A stretch of DNA of 18,239 nucleotides from JBCBEX01 sp038528235 (GTDB lineage: Bacteria; Bacteroidota; Rhodothermia; Rhodothermales; Rubricoccaceae): NCBI GenBank assembly GCA_038528235.1, contig JBCBEX010000084.1, positions 1 to 18,239 of the forward strand, in the 5' to 3' direction. Under the pieces are notes generated by a model. The model was given only the letters and a program-made list of their open reading frames with translations. It ran no database searches and had not been told where the DNA came from. Both the position numbers and the translations under genes were made by a program. Position 1 is the first letter of the stretch. Each line of letters starts with the position of its first letter. This document shows positions 7,715-15,996 of this stretch, piece after piece.

Positions 7715-8857
7715 CTAGCTGCCTTGCTGCTGGGCCTGGCCGCGTAGCTGCGCGAGTTCTAGCTCGGCCCGCTGATGCACGGGACTGTCATGGTCCGTGA
7801 CCGCGATCACCCGCTCCATTGACTCGATCGCCTGGTCGAGGCGGCCGATGCGTGCGCGCATGAGCCCCATGTTGAAGTTGGCCTCGGGGTGGTCCGGATA
7901 GCCCTCGATCACCGTCTGGAGCTGCTCGACCGTGCCCATCGGCGTGGAGGGGTCGTACTGGTAGGCGAGCGCGAGATTAACGCGCACGTCGGGGTCGTCT
8001 TCGATGGCGAGCGACTGCTGGTAGGCCTCGATGGCGCTCAGGGCGACGGGTGCCTGCTCGTCTGCCCCAACCTGCGGAATGTGGTCGAGCCAGAGCGTGC
8101 CGACGGTCGCCCAGGCGGCAGCAGTCTGGGTGACCTCGGCGAGGGCAGCCTGCGCCTCGGCTGCACGGCCGTACAGACCGGCACGAGCGTAGGTCTCCAC
8201 GAGCTCGATGCGCTTGCCGATGCGTCCTGCCTCGGTCTCTGCGGCAGCAATGTCGGCTTCGATCTGCGCCGCGCGCGCCTCGATCTCCGGGTCGGCCGCC
8301 ACCGGAGCGGGCGCAGCCGGTGCGGCCGTCGTTGGGGGTGCCGCGACCGCGGTTGGGGCTTCGGTCTCCACGGCCGGCTCGGGCGTACCGCTGAGGCGGT
8401 CCACAGCGAACAGCACGAGGGCAAAAGCGGCGACCGCCCCGACCATGACGAGCAGCTTCTTGGAGCCCGCTGGTTTCGTGGCCGCCGACGGCGGGCCAGA
8501 GGGTGGCGCGACGAAGCGGACAGCCCCTTCAGCTAGGGGCGCACCGCACATCGTGCAGAAGCGACCGGAGAGAGGGTTTTCGGCACCGCACTGCCCGCAG
8601 TACTGCACCGTGCGCTCGGGAGGAGAAGCGGGGCGTTCGAGGGGCGCGTCCATGGGAACCGGTTTGGTGGGAGGAATACCAGCGTTGTCCTGAGCCGGAG
8701 GTACGGCTTCGGCGGCGCTGGATAATGCCTCCTCGCCTACATCTGAGGCGTGCACGATTCGTCCGCCAGTGAGGTCGTGCCCGCAGAGGTCGCAGCGGGT
8801 AGCGCGGGGCGTGAGGCGCGCCCCGCATTCGGGGCAGCTGTCGGCGGACGTAAACAT
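7715..8857 (-). CDS. Double zinc-ribbon, single-span membrane protein with C-terminal TPR repeats
   Basis: A 380-residue protein from the ATG at 8857 (MFTSADSCPECG). The frame is open further upstream, but that part is a low-complexity shadow. Residues 8-25 hold CPEC...CDLC (C8, C11, C22, C25) and residues 87-104 hold CGQC...CTMC (C87, C90, C101, C104): two zinc ribbons joined by a Pro/Ala/Glu-rich linker. One hydrophobic span lies at about 134-152. A low-complexity Ala/Pro/Thr stretch (157-190) leads to a helical region and TPR-like repeats (about 215-370), such as NFNMGLMRARIGRLDQAIESMERV. The expected layout is zinc ribbons in the cytoplasm and TPRs outside, which would make it a scaffold linking the two sides. 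I cannot name a partner. It lies downstream of ptsI with a 121-nt gap. Confidence 0.87.
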   Translation of the reverse strand: MFTSADSCPECGARLTPRATRCDLCGHDLTGGRIVHASDVGEEALSSAAEAVPPAQDNAGIPPTKPVPMDAPLERPASPPERTVQYCGQCGAENPLSGRFCTMCGAPLAEGAVRFVAPPSGPPSAATKPAGSKKLLVMVGAVAAFALVLFAVDRLSGTPEPAVETEAPTAVAAPPTTAAPAAPAPVAADPEIEARAAQIEADIAAAETEAGRIGKRIELVETYARAGLYGRAAEAQAALAEVTQTAAAWATVGTLWLDHIPQVGADEQAPVALSAIEAYQQSLAIEDDPDVRVNLALAYQYDPSTPMGTVEQLQTVIEGYPDHPEANFNMGLMRARIGRLDQAIESMERVIAVTDHDSPVHQRAELELAQLRGQAQQQGS

Positions 8858-8978
8858 GGGCGGTCGGGGAAATGGTCGGCAGTACGAACGCCCAAACAGC
8901 CACCCCGGGCCGTCGTTTCCACCCACGTTCGGCTTTGCGTCGGCTTCAACCAGCGCTCGGTGAAACCACGCCGGGGAG

Positions 8979-10838
8979 CTACACCACGTCGTCGTCGAAG
9001 AGGGACGCGAGTTCGCGGTTGTGCGTGCGGAGCCACTGGTCGAGCAGTTCGCCGACGGCCTCGGCATTGGGCTGCGCGAGTGCCTCCTGCGCGAGGGCCT
9101 CGGCTTCGAGCTGCGTCATGGCCCGGATGACCCGCTTCACGTCCAGGAGGTAGGCGGGCGACATGCTGAGTTCGTGCACGCCGAGGCCTACGAGGAGCGG
9201 CACCATGCGCGGCTTGCTCGCCATCTCGCCGCACAGGCCCACGCTGATGCCGTGCCGGTTGGCGGCGGCCACGGTTCGAGCGATAAGCATCAAGAGGCCC
9301 GGATGCAGTTCGCGGTAGAGGTTGGCAACCAAGTCGTTGCCTCGGTCGACGCCCAGGGTCAGACTGGTGAGGTCGTTGGTGCCGATCGAGAGGAAATCGA
9401 CCTCCTGCGCAAAACGGGGGGCGAGGAGCGCCGCAGCGGGCACCTCGATCATCACGCCCACTTGCACGTCGCGACCGTGGGGGATGCCAGCGCCAGCAAG
9501 ATCAACGAGCACTTGGTTCATCACCTTCTTGAACGCGCGCACCTCCTCGATCACGGTCACCATCGGGAGCAGGATGCGCACAGGGCCTTCCACGGCGGCG
9601 CGCAGGATGGCACGAAGCTGCGGCTTCAGGAGTTCAGGACGGTCGAGCAGCAACCGGATGCCGCGCCAGCCGAGGAACGGGTTCGGCTCGCGGCGAGCCA
9701 CGTGCAAGACCTTGTCGCCGCCGAGATCGATGAGCCGGATCGTGACGGGGTGCGGCGCAGCCGTGCGGATCGTCTCGCGGTAGATCGCGGCCTGCTCCTC
9801 TTCTTCGAGCGCTTGGCCTTGCGCCATAAAGAGCAGCTCGGTGCGGAAGAGGCCAATGCCTTCGGCGCCGTATTCGTCGAGTTGCGGGAGTTCTTCGCGG
9901 AATTCGAGATTGGCTCGAAGGGGAACCGGACATCCGTCGCGCGTCTCGGCGGGGAGCGGTAGCAGGTCTGCGCGGCCTTCGAGAAGGGCTTCGTAGCGGG
10001 CACGCTTCTGAGCGAAGTAGCCCTGCGTCTCCTCGTCGGGATTGATGACGACCCGGCCTGAGAAGCCGTCGAGGATGAGCGTATCGCCGCCGCGGATGGC
10101 CGCCGCGGAGCCGTGCAGGCCAACGACAGCCGGGACCCCCAGTGCGCGCGCCATGAGCGACACGTGCGACGTCGGGCCGCCAAAGTCCAGCACGCAGCCG
10201 CGGATGCCTTGGCGGCTGAAGAGCAGGATGTCAGCAGCCGTGAGGTTCTCCGCCACCACAATCCGGTCGGGGTCGATGTGCGAGACGGCGCGGTCCTGGT
10301 TCAGATTGCGCAGCACCCGGTTCTGCACGTCGAGCAGTTCGGCCGCGCGCTCCCGCCAGCGCGGGTCGCCGCTGGCCTGCAGGCGGTTGCGGAAGCGGTC
10401 CATCGTCGCTTGCAGTGCAAAGCCCGCGCCCATGTGCTCCCGACGCACGCGGTCGATCGTGGCGTCGAAGAGCGACGAGTCACGTAGCATGAGTAGCTGC
10501 GCCGAGAACAGGGTGCAGCCTTCGGAGCCGATCTTCTCTTTCGCGACGACGAGCACCTTGCGGAGCTCGCGCTCCGAGCGCGCCACTGCGTCTTCGAACC
10601 GCGCTACCTCGGCCTCCACATCGCCGTCTTCGATGTGCTCCTGCGTGGCCTGGTACGCGCCCGCCTCGTAGACATACGCCTGTCCCATAGCAATGCCTGG
10701 CGCGACGGCGAGCCCGTTGAGCACCCGCATCCCGCTCGCGGTCACGTGAGGTTCGGGCGGCGCCACCACCAGCGCACCGTCAGGATCGCGGGGCGAGGCA
10801 GGCGGACGAGACTCCGACGAGGCGAAGGCCAGCGGCAT
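8979..10838 (-). CDS. ptsI: PTS Enzyme I, phosphoenolpyruvate-protein phosphotransferase
   Basis: A 619-residue protein that passes phosphate from phosphoenolpyruvate to HPr in the cytoplasm. The phosphorylated His is H225 in GGPTSHVSLMAR. The PEP-binding half shows RTELLFM (from R332), NPFLGWRGIR (386-395), MIEVPAA, SIGTNDL and GLCGEMA with the catalytic Cys536. The family is usually about 575 residues. The extra 36 residues before MRVLNGLAVAPGIAMG are Pro/Ser-rich, so the ATG at 10730 (583 residues) is a serious alternative start; I keep 10838 as the first ATG. One oddity: the usual TNDLxQYT reads TNDLTSLTLGVDRGN, closer to PEP-synthase-like enzymes. The 194 nt between it and ptsH hold no gene and no clear terminator, so it may be co-transcribed or have its own promoter. 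No EII gene is near. Confidence 0.96.
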   Translation of the reverse strand: MPLAFASSESRPPASPRDPDGALVVAPPEPHVTASGMRVLNGLAVAPGIAMGQAYVYEAGAYQATQEHIEDGDVEAEVARFEDAVARSERELRKVLVVAKEKIGSEGCTLFSAQLLMLRDSSLFDATIDRVRREHMGAGFALQATMDRFRNRLQASGDPRWRERAAELLDVQNRVLRNLNQDRAVSHIDPDRIVVAENLTAADILLFSRQGIRGCVLDFGGPTSHVSLMARALGVPAVVGLHGSAAAIRGGDTLILDGFSGRVVINPDEETQGYFAQKRARYEALLEGRADLLPLPAETRDGCPVPLRANLEFREELPQLDEYGAEGIGLFRTELLFMAQGQALEEEEQAAIYRETIRTAAPHPVTIRLIDLGGDKVLHVARREPNPFLGWRGIRLLLDRPELLKPQLRAILRAAVEGPVRILLPMVTVIEEVRAFKKVMNQVLVDLAGAGIPHGRDVQVGVMIEVPAAALLAPRFAQEVDFLSIGTNDLTSLTLGVDRGNDLVANLYRELHPGLLMLIARTVAAANRHGISVGLCGEMASKPRMVPLLVGLGVHELSMSPAYLLDVKRVIRAMTQLEAEALAQEALAQPNAEAVGELLDQWLRTHNRELASLFDDDVV

Positions 10839-11032
10839 AAAACACAGAAGTGGGGTGCGGAAGGGTCCCTGTCTATGCCTGGGCCGGTTGGATGTTCGCT
10901 CCTAGCCTCGTCCTAATTGTCCAAGCCAGCAGCGTGATGCGCCGTGCTAGGCTCGGTCATGCGCGCTGCCCTCGTCGGGGCGGCCGTAGAGCCCAATGCA
11001 GCCTCCAAGCAGTGCGCGTGCGCGGACGGCGT

Positions 11033-11302
11033 CTATTTCTCCTCGCCGAAGCCGCCTTCGAAGAGGGCTTCCATGGCGTCGGCGGCAGCCGTCTCGTCCG
11101 GTCCGTCGAAGAGCAGTTCGAGAGTGGCTCCTTGCTCAGCGGCCAGCGTCATCACGCCGATGATGCTCTTGCCATTGATCTCGTAGCCATCTTTGCGGAT
11201 GAAGAACTCCGACTCGAAGCCCGCTGCCGTGCGGACGATCATCGAGGCGGGACGGGTGTGGACGCCCGCACGGTTACGGACGGTGACTTCGCGCGTGAGC
11301 AT
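11033..11302 (-). CDS. ptsH: PTS phosphocarrier protein HPr
   Basis: An 89-residue cytosolic protein, the usual family length. It accepts phosphate from Enzyme I at His15 (NRAGVHTRPAS) and hands it to EII proteins. The regulatory Ser46 is present in NGKSIIGVMTL, the site used by HPr kinase/phosphorylase in organisms that have it; whether this organism does cannot be seen here. The C-terminus is slightly long and acidic (FEGGFGEEK). It lies upstream of ptsI in the same direction and is divergent from the transporter gene, with 196 nt between the two starts. Confidence 0.96.
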   Translation of the reverse strand: MLTREVTVRNRAGVHTRPASMIVRTAAGFESEFFIRKDGYEINGKSIIGVMTLAAEQGATLELLFDGPDETAAADAMEALFEGGFGEEK

Positions 11303-11498
11303 GCGACTTGAAGGAGCGTTGCGGTGGGGAGAGCGAGCGACAATAGCGAGGCCGCCGCAAGGTATGCATGCGTCACAATGGAACGCGCAGGGGACGACGC
11401 GCCCGCCCGCACTCCTCGCGCATTCTCAAGAACGCGCTTGGCCTGCTCCGGCTCGGGCGTCTACTTTGGTTTCGGCATTCTCATCCGTACCCCCACCC

Positions 11499-12794
11499 AT
11501 GGCCCGCACTTACGACCGCCGCGCTGTCTGGTCGTGGAGTCTCTACGACTTCGCCAACAGCGCCTTTACCACCCTCGTGGTCACCTTTGTCTACGCCACC
11601 TACTTCACGCAGGGCATCGCGGAGAACGAGATCGAGGGGACGGCGCTCTGGACGCGCGGTATCACGATTACCGCCGTCGCCGTGGCCCTTCTTTCGCCGT
11701 TCCTTGGCGCTATGGCCGATCGCGGCGGGCACCGCAAGCGCTACCTCGGCATCGCCACGGTGGTCTGCATTGGAGGCACCACGGCCTCCTTCTTTTTCGG
11801 CGCCGGCGACGTGCTTCCGGTCCTCGTCTGCATCGTCGTGGCAAACATCGCCTACGAGATGGGGCTGGTGTTCTACAACGCGTTTTTGCCGGACCTCGCG
11901 CCGCCCGACCGCATCGGCCGCGTCTCGGGGACGGCCTGGGCACTCGGCTACCTCGGCGGTCTCGTTGCCCTCGCACTCGGTCTGTTTCTCTTCGTGCAAG
12001 GCAACGTCTTCGGCCTCGATACCGAGACCGCCGAGCATGTCCGGGCGACGAATCTGCTCGTGGCCGTGTGGTTTGCCGTGTTCTCGATCCCGCTGTTCCT
12101 CTTCATCAAGGAGGCGAAGCCCGAGAATCGCCCGAGCACGGCCGCGTTGTTCTCGTCCGCCTTCAGCGAGATGGGGGAGACGATTCGAGAACTAGGGCGG
12201 TATCGGATGATCGTCCGCCTCCTGCTCGCGCGGTTGTTCTACAACGACGGCCTCGTGACCATCTTCGCGCTTGGCGGCATCTACGCGGCTGGGACGTTCG
12301 GCTTCGAAACCGACGAGATCATCTTCTTCGGCATGGCCCTCAACGTGGCGGCGGGCCTCGGCGCGTTCCTGTTCGGCTTCGTGGACGACAAGGTCGGCGG
12401 CAAGACGACGCTCTACGCCTCGCTTGCGCTGCTGTGCGTGGCCACGCTCGTAGCCGTGTTCGGGCAGACCAAAGCAATGATCTGGGCGGCAGGCATCCTT
12501 GTGGGCCTCGCGGCCGGCCCGAACCAGTCGGCGAGCCGCTCGCTGCTCGGCCGCTTCGTCCCGGACGACAAAGAGACAGAGTTCTATGGCTTCTTCGCGT
12601 TCTCCGGCAAGCTGACTGCGTTCATGGGGCCGCTCCTTTTCGGCATCCTCACGACGACGTTCGAGAGCCAGCGCGCGGGCGTCGCCGTGGTGCTCGTGTT
12701 CTTCGTCATCGGCGCGGCGCTGCTCACGCTCGTCGACGAACGCGAGGGCATCGAGCTCGCCGGACGCCCCGCGAATACCGGCGAAATCGACTGA
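11499..12794 (+). CDS. MFS transporter, UMF1 (Atg22-like) family
   Basis: A 431-residue integral membrane protein with about 12 hydrophobic helices. The ATG at 11499 begins MARTYDRRAVWSWSLYDFAN; the WSLYDFANSAFTT motif (residues 13-25) marks the UMF1/Atg22-like branch of the major facilitator superfamily. MADRGGHRKR (loop 2-3), FLPDLAPPDRIGRVSG and GPNQSASRSLLGRFVPDD also fit. The longer upstream reading frame is a shadow. The substrate is unknown; the fungal relative Atg22 exports amino acids from vacuoles. A weak Bacteroidota-style promoter (TTG at 11438, TACTTTGG at 11462) lies 30-60 nt upstream but matches imperfectly. The Nif3-family gene follows after 40 nt in the same direction, so they probably form an operon. 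No functional link between them is known to me. Confidence 0.93.
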   Translation: MARTYDRRAVWSWSLYDFANSAFTTLVVTFVYATYFTQGIAENEIEGTALWTRGITITAVAVALLSPFLGAMADRGGHRKRYLGIATVVCIGGTTASFFFGAGDVLPVLVCIVVANIAYEMGLVFYNAFLPDLAPPDRIGRVSGTAWALGYLGGLVALALGLFLFVQGNVFGLDTETAEHVRATNLLVAVWFAVFSIPLFLFIKEAKPENRPSTAALFSSAFSEMGETIRELGRYRMIVRLLLARLFYNDGLVTIFALGGIYAAGTFGFETDEIIFFGMALNVAAGLGAFLFGFVDDKVGGKTTLYASLALLCVATLVAVFGQTKAMIWAAGILVGLAAGPNQSASRSLLGRFVPDDKETEFYGFFAFSGKLTAFMGPLLFGILTTTFESQRAGVAVVLVFFVIGAALLTLVDEREGIELAGRPANTGEID

Positions 12795-12834
12795 GGCACC
12801 ACCGCTTGCGTCACCCGCTTCGTGTACCACGACT

Positions 12835-13956
12835 ATGCCTACCGTCTCTGACATCGCCGCCGCCCTCGAAGCGTGGGCCCCACGCGGCATGGCGGCCGAC
12901 TTCGACAACGTGGGGCTCCTCGTGGGCGACGCCGCACGCGAGGTGTCCGGCGTGCTCGTGGCACTCGATCTGACGCCCGCCGTGGTGTCGGAGGCTCAGA
13001 AGCAGGGCGCGGAGTTGATCGTGACCCACCACCCGCTGCTCTTCAAGCCGCAGAGACGAGTCGTGGCCTCGGACCCCGTCGGCGCGCTCGTGCTGCGGCT
13101 GGCCGAGTCTGGCATCGCGTACTACGCCGCGCACACCAACCTCGACGCGGCACCGGCAGGCGTCTCGTTTGCGCTCGCGGAGCAACTCGGGGTCCGAGAC
13201 GGGCGCATGCTCGTCCCGCAGGACGACGCCCTCGTGAAACTCGTCACGTTCGTCCCGAACGACGCTGCTGAGGCGGTGCATGCTGCTATGGCCGAGGCGG
13301 GCGCTGGGCGCATCGGCGACTATGAGGCGTGCGCGTTCACCTCCAGTGGCCGTGGCTACTTCCGACCCACCGAGCGCGCCAACCCCGCCATCGGCACGGC
13401 GGGCGGGCCGCTCGAAGCCGTGGACGAGGTGCGCCTCGAAGTAGAGGTCATGCGGTGGGACCTCGGGCGCGTTGTGGCGGCGCTGAAGGCAGCGCACCCC
13501 TACGAAGAGGTGGCCTACGACGTGTTCGCGCTTGAAAAACCAGCGACGCGGGCAGGCTACGGCGTCATCGGCACGCTCCCGACCCCGATTCCCCTGGCCG
13601 ACTTCCTCGCGATCGTGCGTGCCCGCCTGAATGCAGGCGCCCTGCGCTATGCGGGTGACGATACCGCGATGGTGTCGAAGGTCGCGGTGTGCGGCGGGTC
13701 AGGCAGTCGCTTCATCTCGCACGCACTCCGTGCGGGAGCCGATGCGTATGTCACCGCCGATGTCACGTACCACACGTTCTTCGACGTGCTCGACCTCGAA
13801 GGCACCCCAACAATGGCACTCATCGACGCCGGGCACTACGAGACAGAGCGCGTCACAGAGCGCATCCTCGTCGACTACCTCGCCGAACGTTTCAGCGGAC
13901 TCGCGGTGCACCGGACGGACGCCTGGACCAGCCCGATGCGCACGTGGTCTTCGTAA
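12835..13956 (+). CDS. Nif3/YqfO-family dinuclear metal-centre protein
   Basis: A 373-residue protein matching the long YqfO form of the Nif3 family, which forms toroidal hexamers with a two-metal site. Metal-ligand motifs: THHP (H65, H66), AAHTNLD (H100, D104) and DAGHYETE (H334, E338). Between the two Nif3 halves sits the extra PII/CutA-like domain (about 135-235) with GRIGDYEACAF and AAHPYEEVAYDVF. Some members are labelled GTP cyclohydrolase I type 2, but the general function remains uncertain, so I would not transfer that activity. It is expected to be cytosolic. The start MPTVSDIAAALEAWAP is the usual family N-terminus. It follows the transporter by 40 nt and converges with the VOC gene across 9 nt. 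Confidence 0.95.
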   Translation: MPTVSDIAAALEAWAPRGMAADFDNVGLLVGDAAREVSGVLVALDLTPAVVSEAQKQGAELIVTHHPLLFKPQRRVVASDPVGALVLRLAESGIAYYAAHTNLDAAPAGVSFALAEQLGVRDGRMLVPQDDALVKLVTFVPNDAAEAVHAAMAEAGAGRIGDYEACAFTSSGRGYFRPTERANPAIGTAGGPLEAVDEVRLEVEVMRWDLGRVVAALKAAHPYEEVAYDVFALEKPATRAGYGVIGTLPTPIPLADFLAIVRARLNAGALRYAGDDTAMVSKVAVCGGSGSRFISHALRAGADAYVTADVTYHTFFDVLDLEGTPTMALIDAGHYETERVTERILVDYLAERFSGLAVHRTDAWTSPMRTWSS

Positions 13957-13965
13957 CCGACTACG

Positions 13966-14403
13966 CTAGCCCATCGACTCCATCTTGAGCATGACGCCGT
14001 TCGGGTCTTCGAGGAAGACGGCGTCGCCAACTTCGGTGAACGGGTACTCCTGGGCGAGCAGGCGTACGCGGAGGAGTTGCCACGTTCGCTGCGGGAGCCG
14101 GAACCCGAGTTGGGTCACCGACCGAGCCCCGAGCGGCATCGGCGGCACCTCGATGAGTTCGAGCACGTCCTGCCCGTCGGCGTCCACGAGAAAGGCCTGC
14201 ATGAACGTGCTGTCGGTTGTGTGCGGGGCCATCGATCGGAGGTGGAAGCCGAGCGTCCCAACGTAGAAGGCGATCGCCTCGTCAAAGCAGTCCGTGCACA
14301 GCGCGATGCTGCCGAGCCACACCGTCGTGGAAGGCTTGCGGAACGCCCGTTCAGCGGCGGCGGGATCGGGGTGGCGGCGGCTGAAAGCGGAGGGATCGAA
14401 CAT
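13966..14403 (-). CDS. VOC-fold (glyoxalase/bleomycin-resistance-like) protein
   Basis: A 145-residue protein from the ATG at 14403; a TTG seven codons upstream is less likely. After a short Pro/Arg-rich N-terminus, residues about 28-143 form a VOC domain: SIALCTDCFDEAIAFYVGTL for the first beta-alpha unit, FLVDADGQDVLELIEVPP in the middle and VFLEDPNGVMLKME at the end. The usual first His ligand position reads Ser/Gly, and the terminal ligand Glu of DPxGxxxEL is replaced by Lys, so a glyoxalase I-type metal site is doubtful. It may bind a small molecule or metal differently. It follows sufS after a 229-nt gap in the same direction. That gap holds no gene that I can see; it has only a weak 18-bp imperfect direct repeat at 14572-14607. 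The substrate is unknown. Confidence 0.85.
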   Translation of the reverse strand: MFDPSAFSRRHPDPAAAERAFRKPSTTVWLGSIALCTDCFDEAIAFYVGTLGFHLRSMAPHTTDSTFMQAFLVDADGQDVLELIEVPPMPLGARSVTQLGFRLPQRTWQLLRVRLLAQEYPFTEVGDAVFLEDPNGVMLKMESMG

Positions 14404-14632
14404 TGAGTTGGGGGAAGTCAGCAAGGTCGAGCGGCGCTGGTCATGCAGGGCCAGGCCAACACTCCCATACGTCGTGCCGTGTCGGTGTCAGCCTGTATAG
14501 ACGGCGTTCACGTAACCCACGGCCCGGGTTCTTAGTCGGCTGTGCGGACTCCAGGCTGCCCCAATGTCCTACATCGACACGTACTGAGGCATCGACACAC
14601 GATGAGGCAGGACTGCGTTCAGGAAAACACAC

Positions 14633-15916
14633 TCAAGCGAACACGGTCGTGCGGTCGCCCCGCAGCGCCCGGGCGGCGAAGCGAAGCGCATCGGCTAGCC
14701 GGTCGGCATCGGCGAGCGGGTTATAGACGTAGGCCGACGCCCGCAGCGACGTCTCCACCTGCGGTGCATCGGGCTCGTTGGCGAGGTGCGCATGGAGCGG
14801 CATCGTGCAGTGGTGGCCGGCCCGGCACATGACGCCCTGGGCGTCGAGCAACACGGCGAGGTCGTGCGGGTGCACGCCGTCCATCTGGACCGCCACGATG
14901 CCGCCCTCGGCCTCGTGCCCCTCGGGCGGGCCGATCAGTCGCAGCCCGTCGATGTCGCGAATCTGCTCCATGGCGTGCAGGCCCCAGGCGTGCTCGTAGG
15001 CGGCTACGGCGGCCATGCCCGTGTTGCCGTCGTAGGTAAGGTTCGACAGATAGTCGCACGCGGCAGCGAGGCCAATGGCGCCCGCTGCGTGGGGCGTCCC
15101 GGCTTCGAAGCGCGCGACGCCGTCTAGGTAGACCGGCGCCGAGAGCGAGACGCGCTCGATCATGCCGCCGCCGGTTTGGTAGGGCTGCATCGGTCCGAGC
15201 CGCGCGAGATCGATGACGAGCGCGCCGATACCCGTCGGGCCCAACATCTTGTGGCCGCTGAACGCGAGCGCGTCGCAATGCAGGTCAGCGAGGTCCACAG
15301 GGCGGGTGGGGACGCTCTGCGCACCGTCGAGGACGGTTATGGCACCGACTTGCCGCGCTGCTTCAAACACCTCACGGACCGGGTTCTCGACGCCGAGCAC
15401 GTTCGAGACGTGCGCCATGGCCACGAGCTTGGTGCGGCGGCCGATGAGCGCACAAGCCCCGACGAGGTCCACGAGCCCTGTTGGCGTAAGCGGGAGGTAG
15501 TGGAGCGTCGCCCCCGTTCGCTCGGCTACGGCTTGCCAGGGGAGAAAGTTGGAGTGGTGCTCCTGTGGACTGACCAACAGTTCGTCGCCCGGCTGAAGCT
15601 GCTCCATCGCCCAGGCATGCGCGATCAGGTTGAGCCCTTCCGTAGTGCCACGCGTGAAGACGACCTGCTCCGGCTCGGCGTGCACGAACGCTGCGACGGT
15701 GCGGCGCGCCTGCTCGTAGGCATCGGTCGCCCGTTGGCTCAGTTCGTAGACGCCACGGTGCACAGGCGCATTCTCATACGCGTAGAATCGGGCGAGGCGG
15801 TCTACGACAGCCTTCGGCTTCAGCGACGTAGCGGCCGAATCGAGGTAGCACGGCCGTTCTTCCTCGGAGACGTCGAGGAGCGGGATCTCGGACGGCGGGA
15901 GCGGGAGGGCAGGCAT
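14633..15916 (-). CDS. sufS: Cysteine desulfurase, SufS type (class V aminotransferase fold)
   Basis: A 427-residue PLP enzyme that takes sulfur from cysteine for Fe-S cluster assembly. The PLP lysine is K223 in FSGHKMLGPTGIG, and TVLDGAQS (195-201) supplies the Asp that contacts PLP. The persulfide Cys is C370 in CRAGHHCTMPLH, the hallmark of the SufS/CsdA group rather than IscS. The early motif YLDSAATSLKPK and the HHSNFLPW stretch also fit. Length is typical. Compared with E. coli SufS it starts with a few extra Pro-rich residues. It lies 78 nt downstream of sufT, and that spacer contains interleaved inverted repeats. No SufE or SufU sulfur acceptor and no sufBCD are in the window. Confidence 0.96.
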   Translation of the reverse strand: MPALPLPPSEIPLLDVSEEERPCYLDSAATSLKPKAVVDRLARFYAYENAPVHRGVYELSQRATDAYEQARRTVAAFVHAEPEQVVFTRGTTEGLNLIAHAWAMEQLQPGDELLVSPQEHHSNFLPWQAVAERTGATLHYLPLTPTGLVDLVGACALIGRRTKLVAMAHVSNVLGVENPVREVFEAARQVGAITVLDGAQSVPTRPVDLADLHCDALAFSGHKMLGPTGIGALVIDLARLGPMQPYQTGGGMIERVSLSAPVYLDGVARFEAGTPHAAGAIGLAAACDYLSNLTYDGNTGMAAVAAYEHAWGLHAMEQIRDIDGLRLIGPPEGHEAEGGIVAVQMDGVHPHDLAVLLDAQGVMCRAGHHCTMPLHAHLANEPDAPQVETSLRASAYVYNPLADADRLADALRFAARALRGDRTTVFA

Positions 15917-15933
15917 GGCGAGATATGCGGGAG

Positions 15934-15996
15934 TGGACGTGTGGAGGTGTAGAGGTACGCACGTTCACACGTCCATACATTCACGCTTCTACACCT
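15934..15996. repeat. Two interleaved perfect inverted repeats between sufT and sufS
   Basis: Repeat A: tggacgtgtg at 15934-15943 pairs with cacacgtcca at 15966-15975 (10 bp, no mismatch). Repeat B: aggtgtaga at 15945-15953 pairs with tctacacct at 15988-15996 (9 bp) and overlaps the sufT stop codon. The order A-B-A'-B' is that of a pseudoknot if transcribed; only one full hairpin can form at a time otherwise. The left half is almost free of pyrimidines other than T, and the right half mirrors it, unlike the flanking coding DNA. It could be an RNA regulatory element, a dispersed palindromic repeat or a processing site. Confidence 0.75.

Noticed and set aside
10839..11032. Possible small gene or decayed gene between ptsH and ptsI
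   Set aside because: No frame in this 194-nt gap shows a convincing coding pattern; minus-strand frames are broken by stops.
11438..11469. Bacteroidota-type promoter (TTG, 21 bases, TACTTTGG) before the transporter
   Set aside because: Only a partial match to the TTTG / TAnnTTTG consensus, and such matches arise easily by chance. Noted in the gene entry only.
11324..12973. Plus-strand open frame of 549 codons overlapping the transporter and Nif3 genes
   Set aside because: Arg/Pro-rich shadow in another frame; the transporter frame has clear membrane helices and family motifs.
14572..14607. Two 18-bp imperfect direct repeats between the VOC gene and sufS
   Set aside because: They match at only 14 of 18 positions, with no further copies and no other supporting signal.
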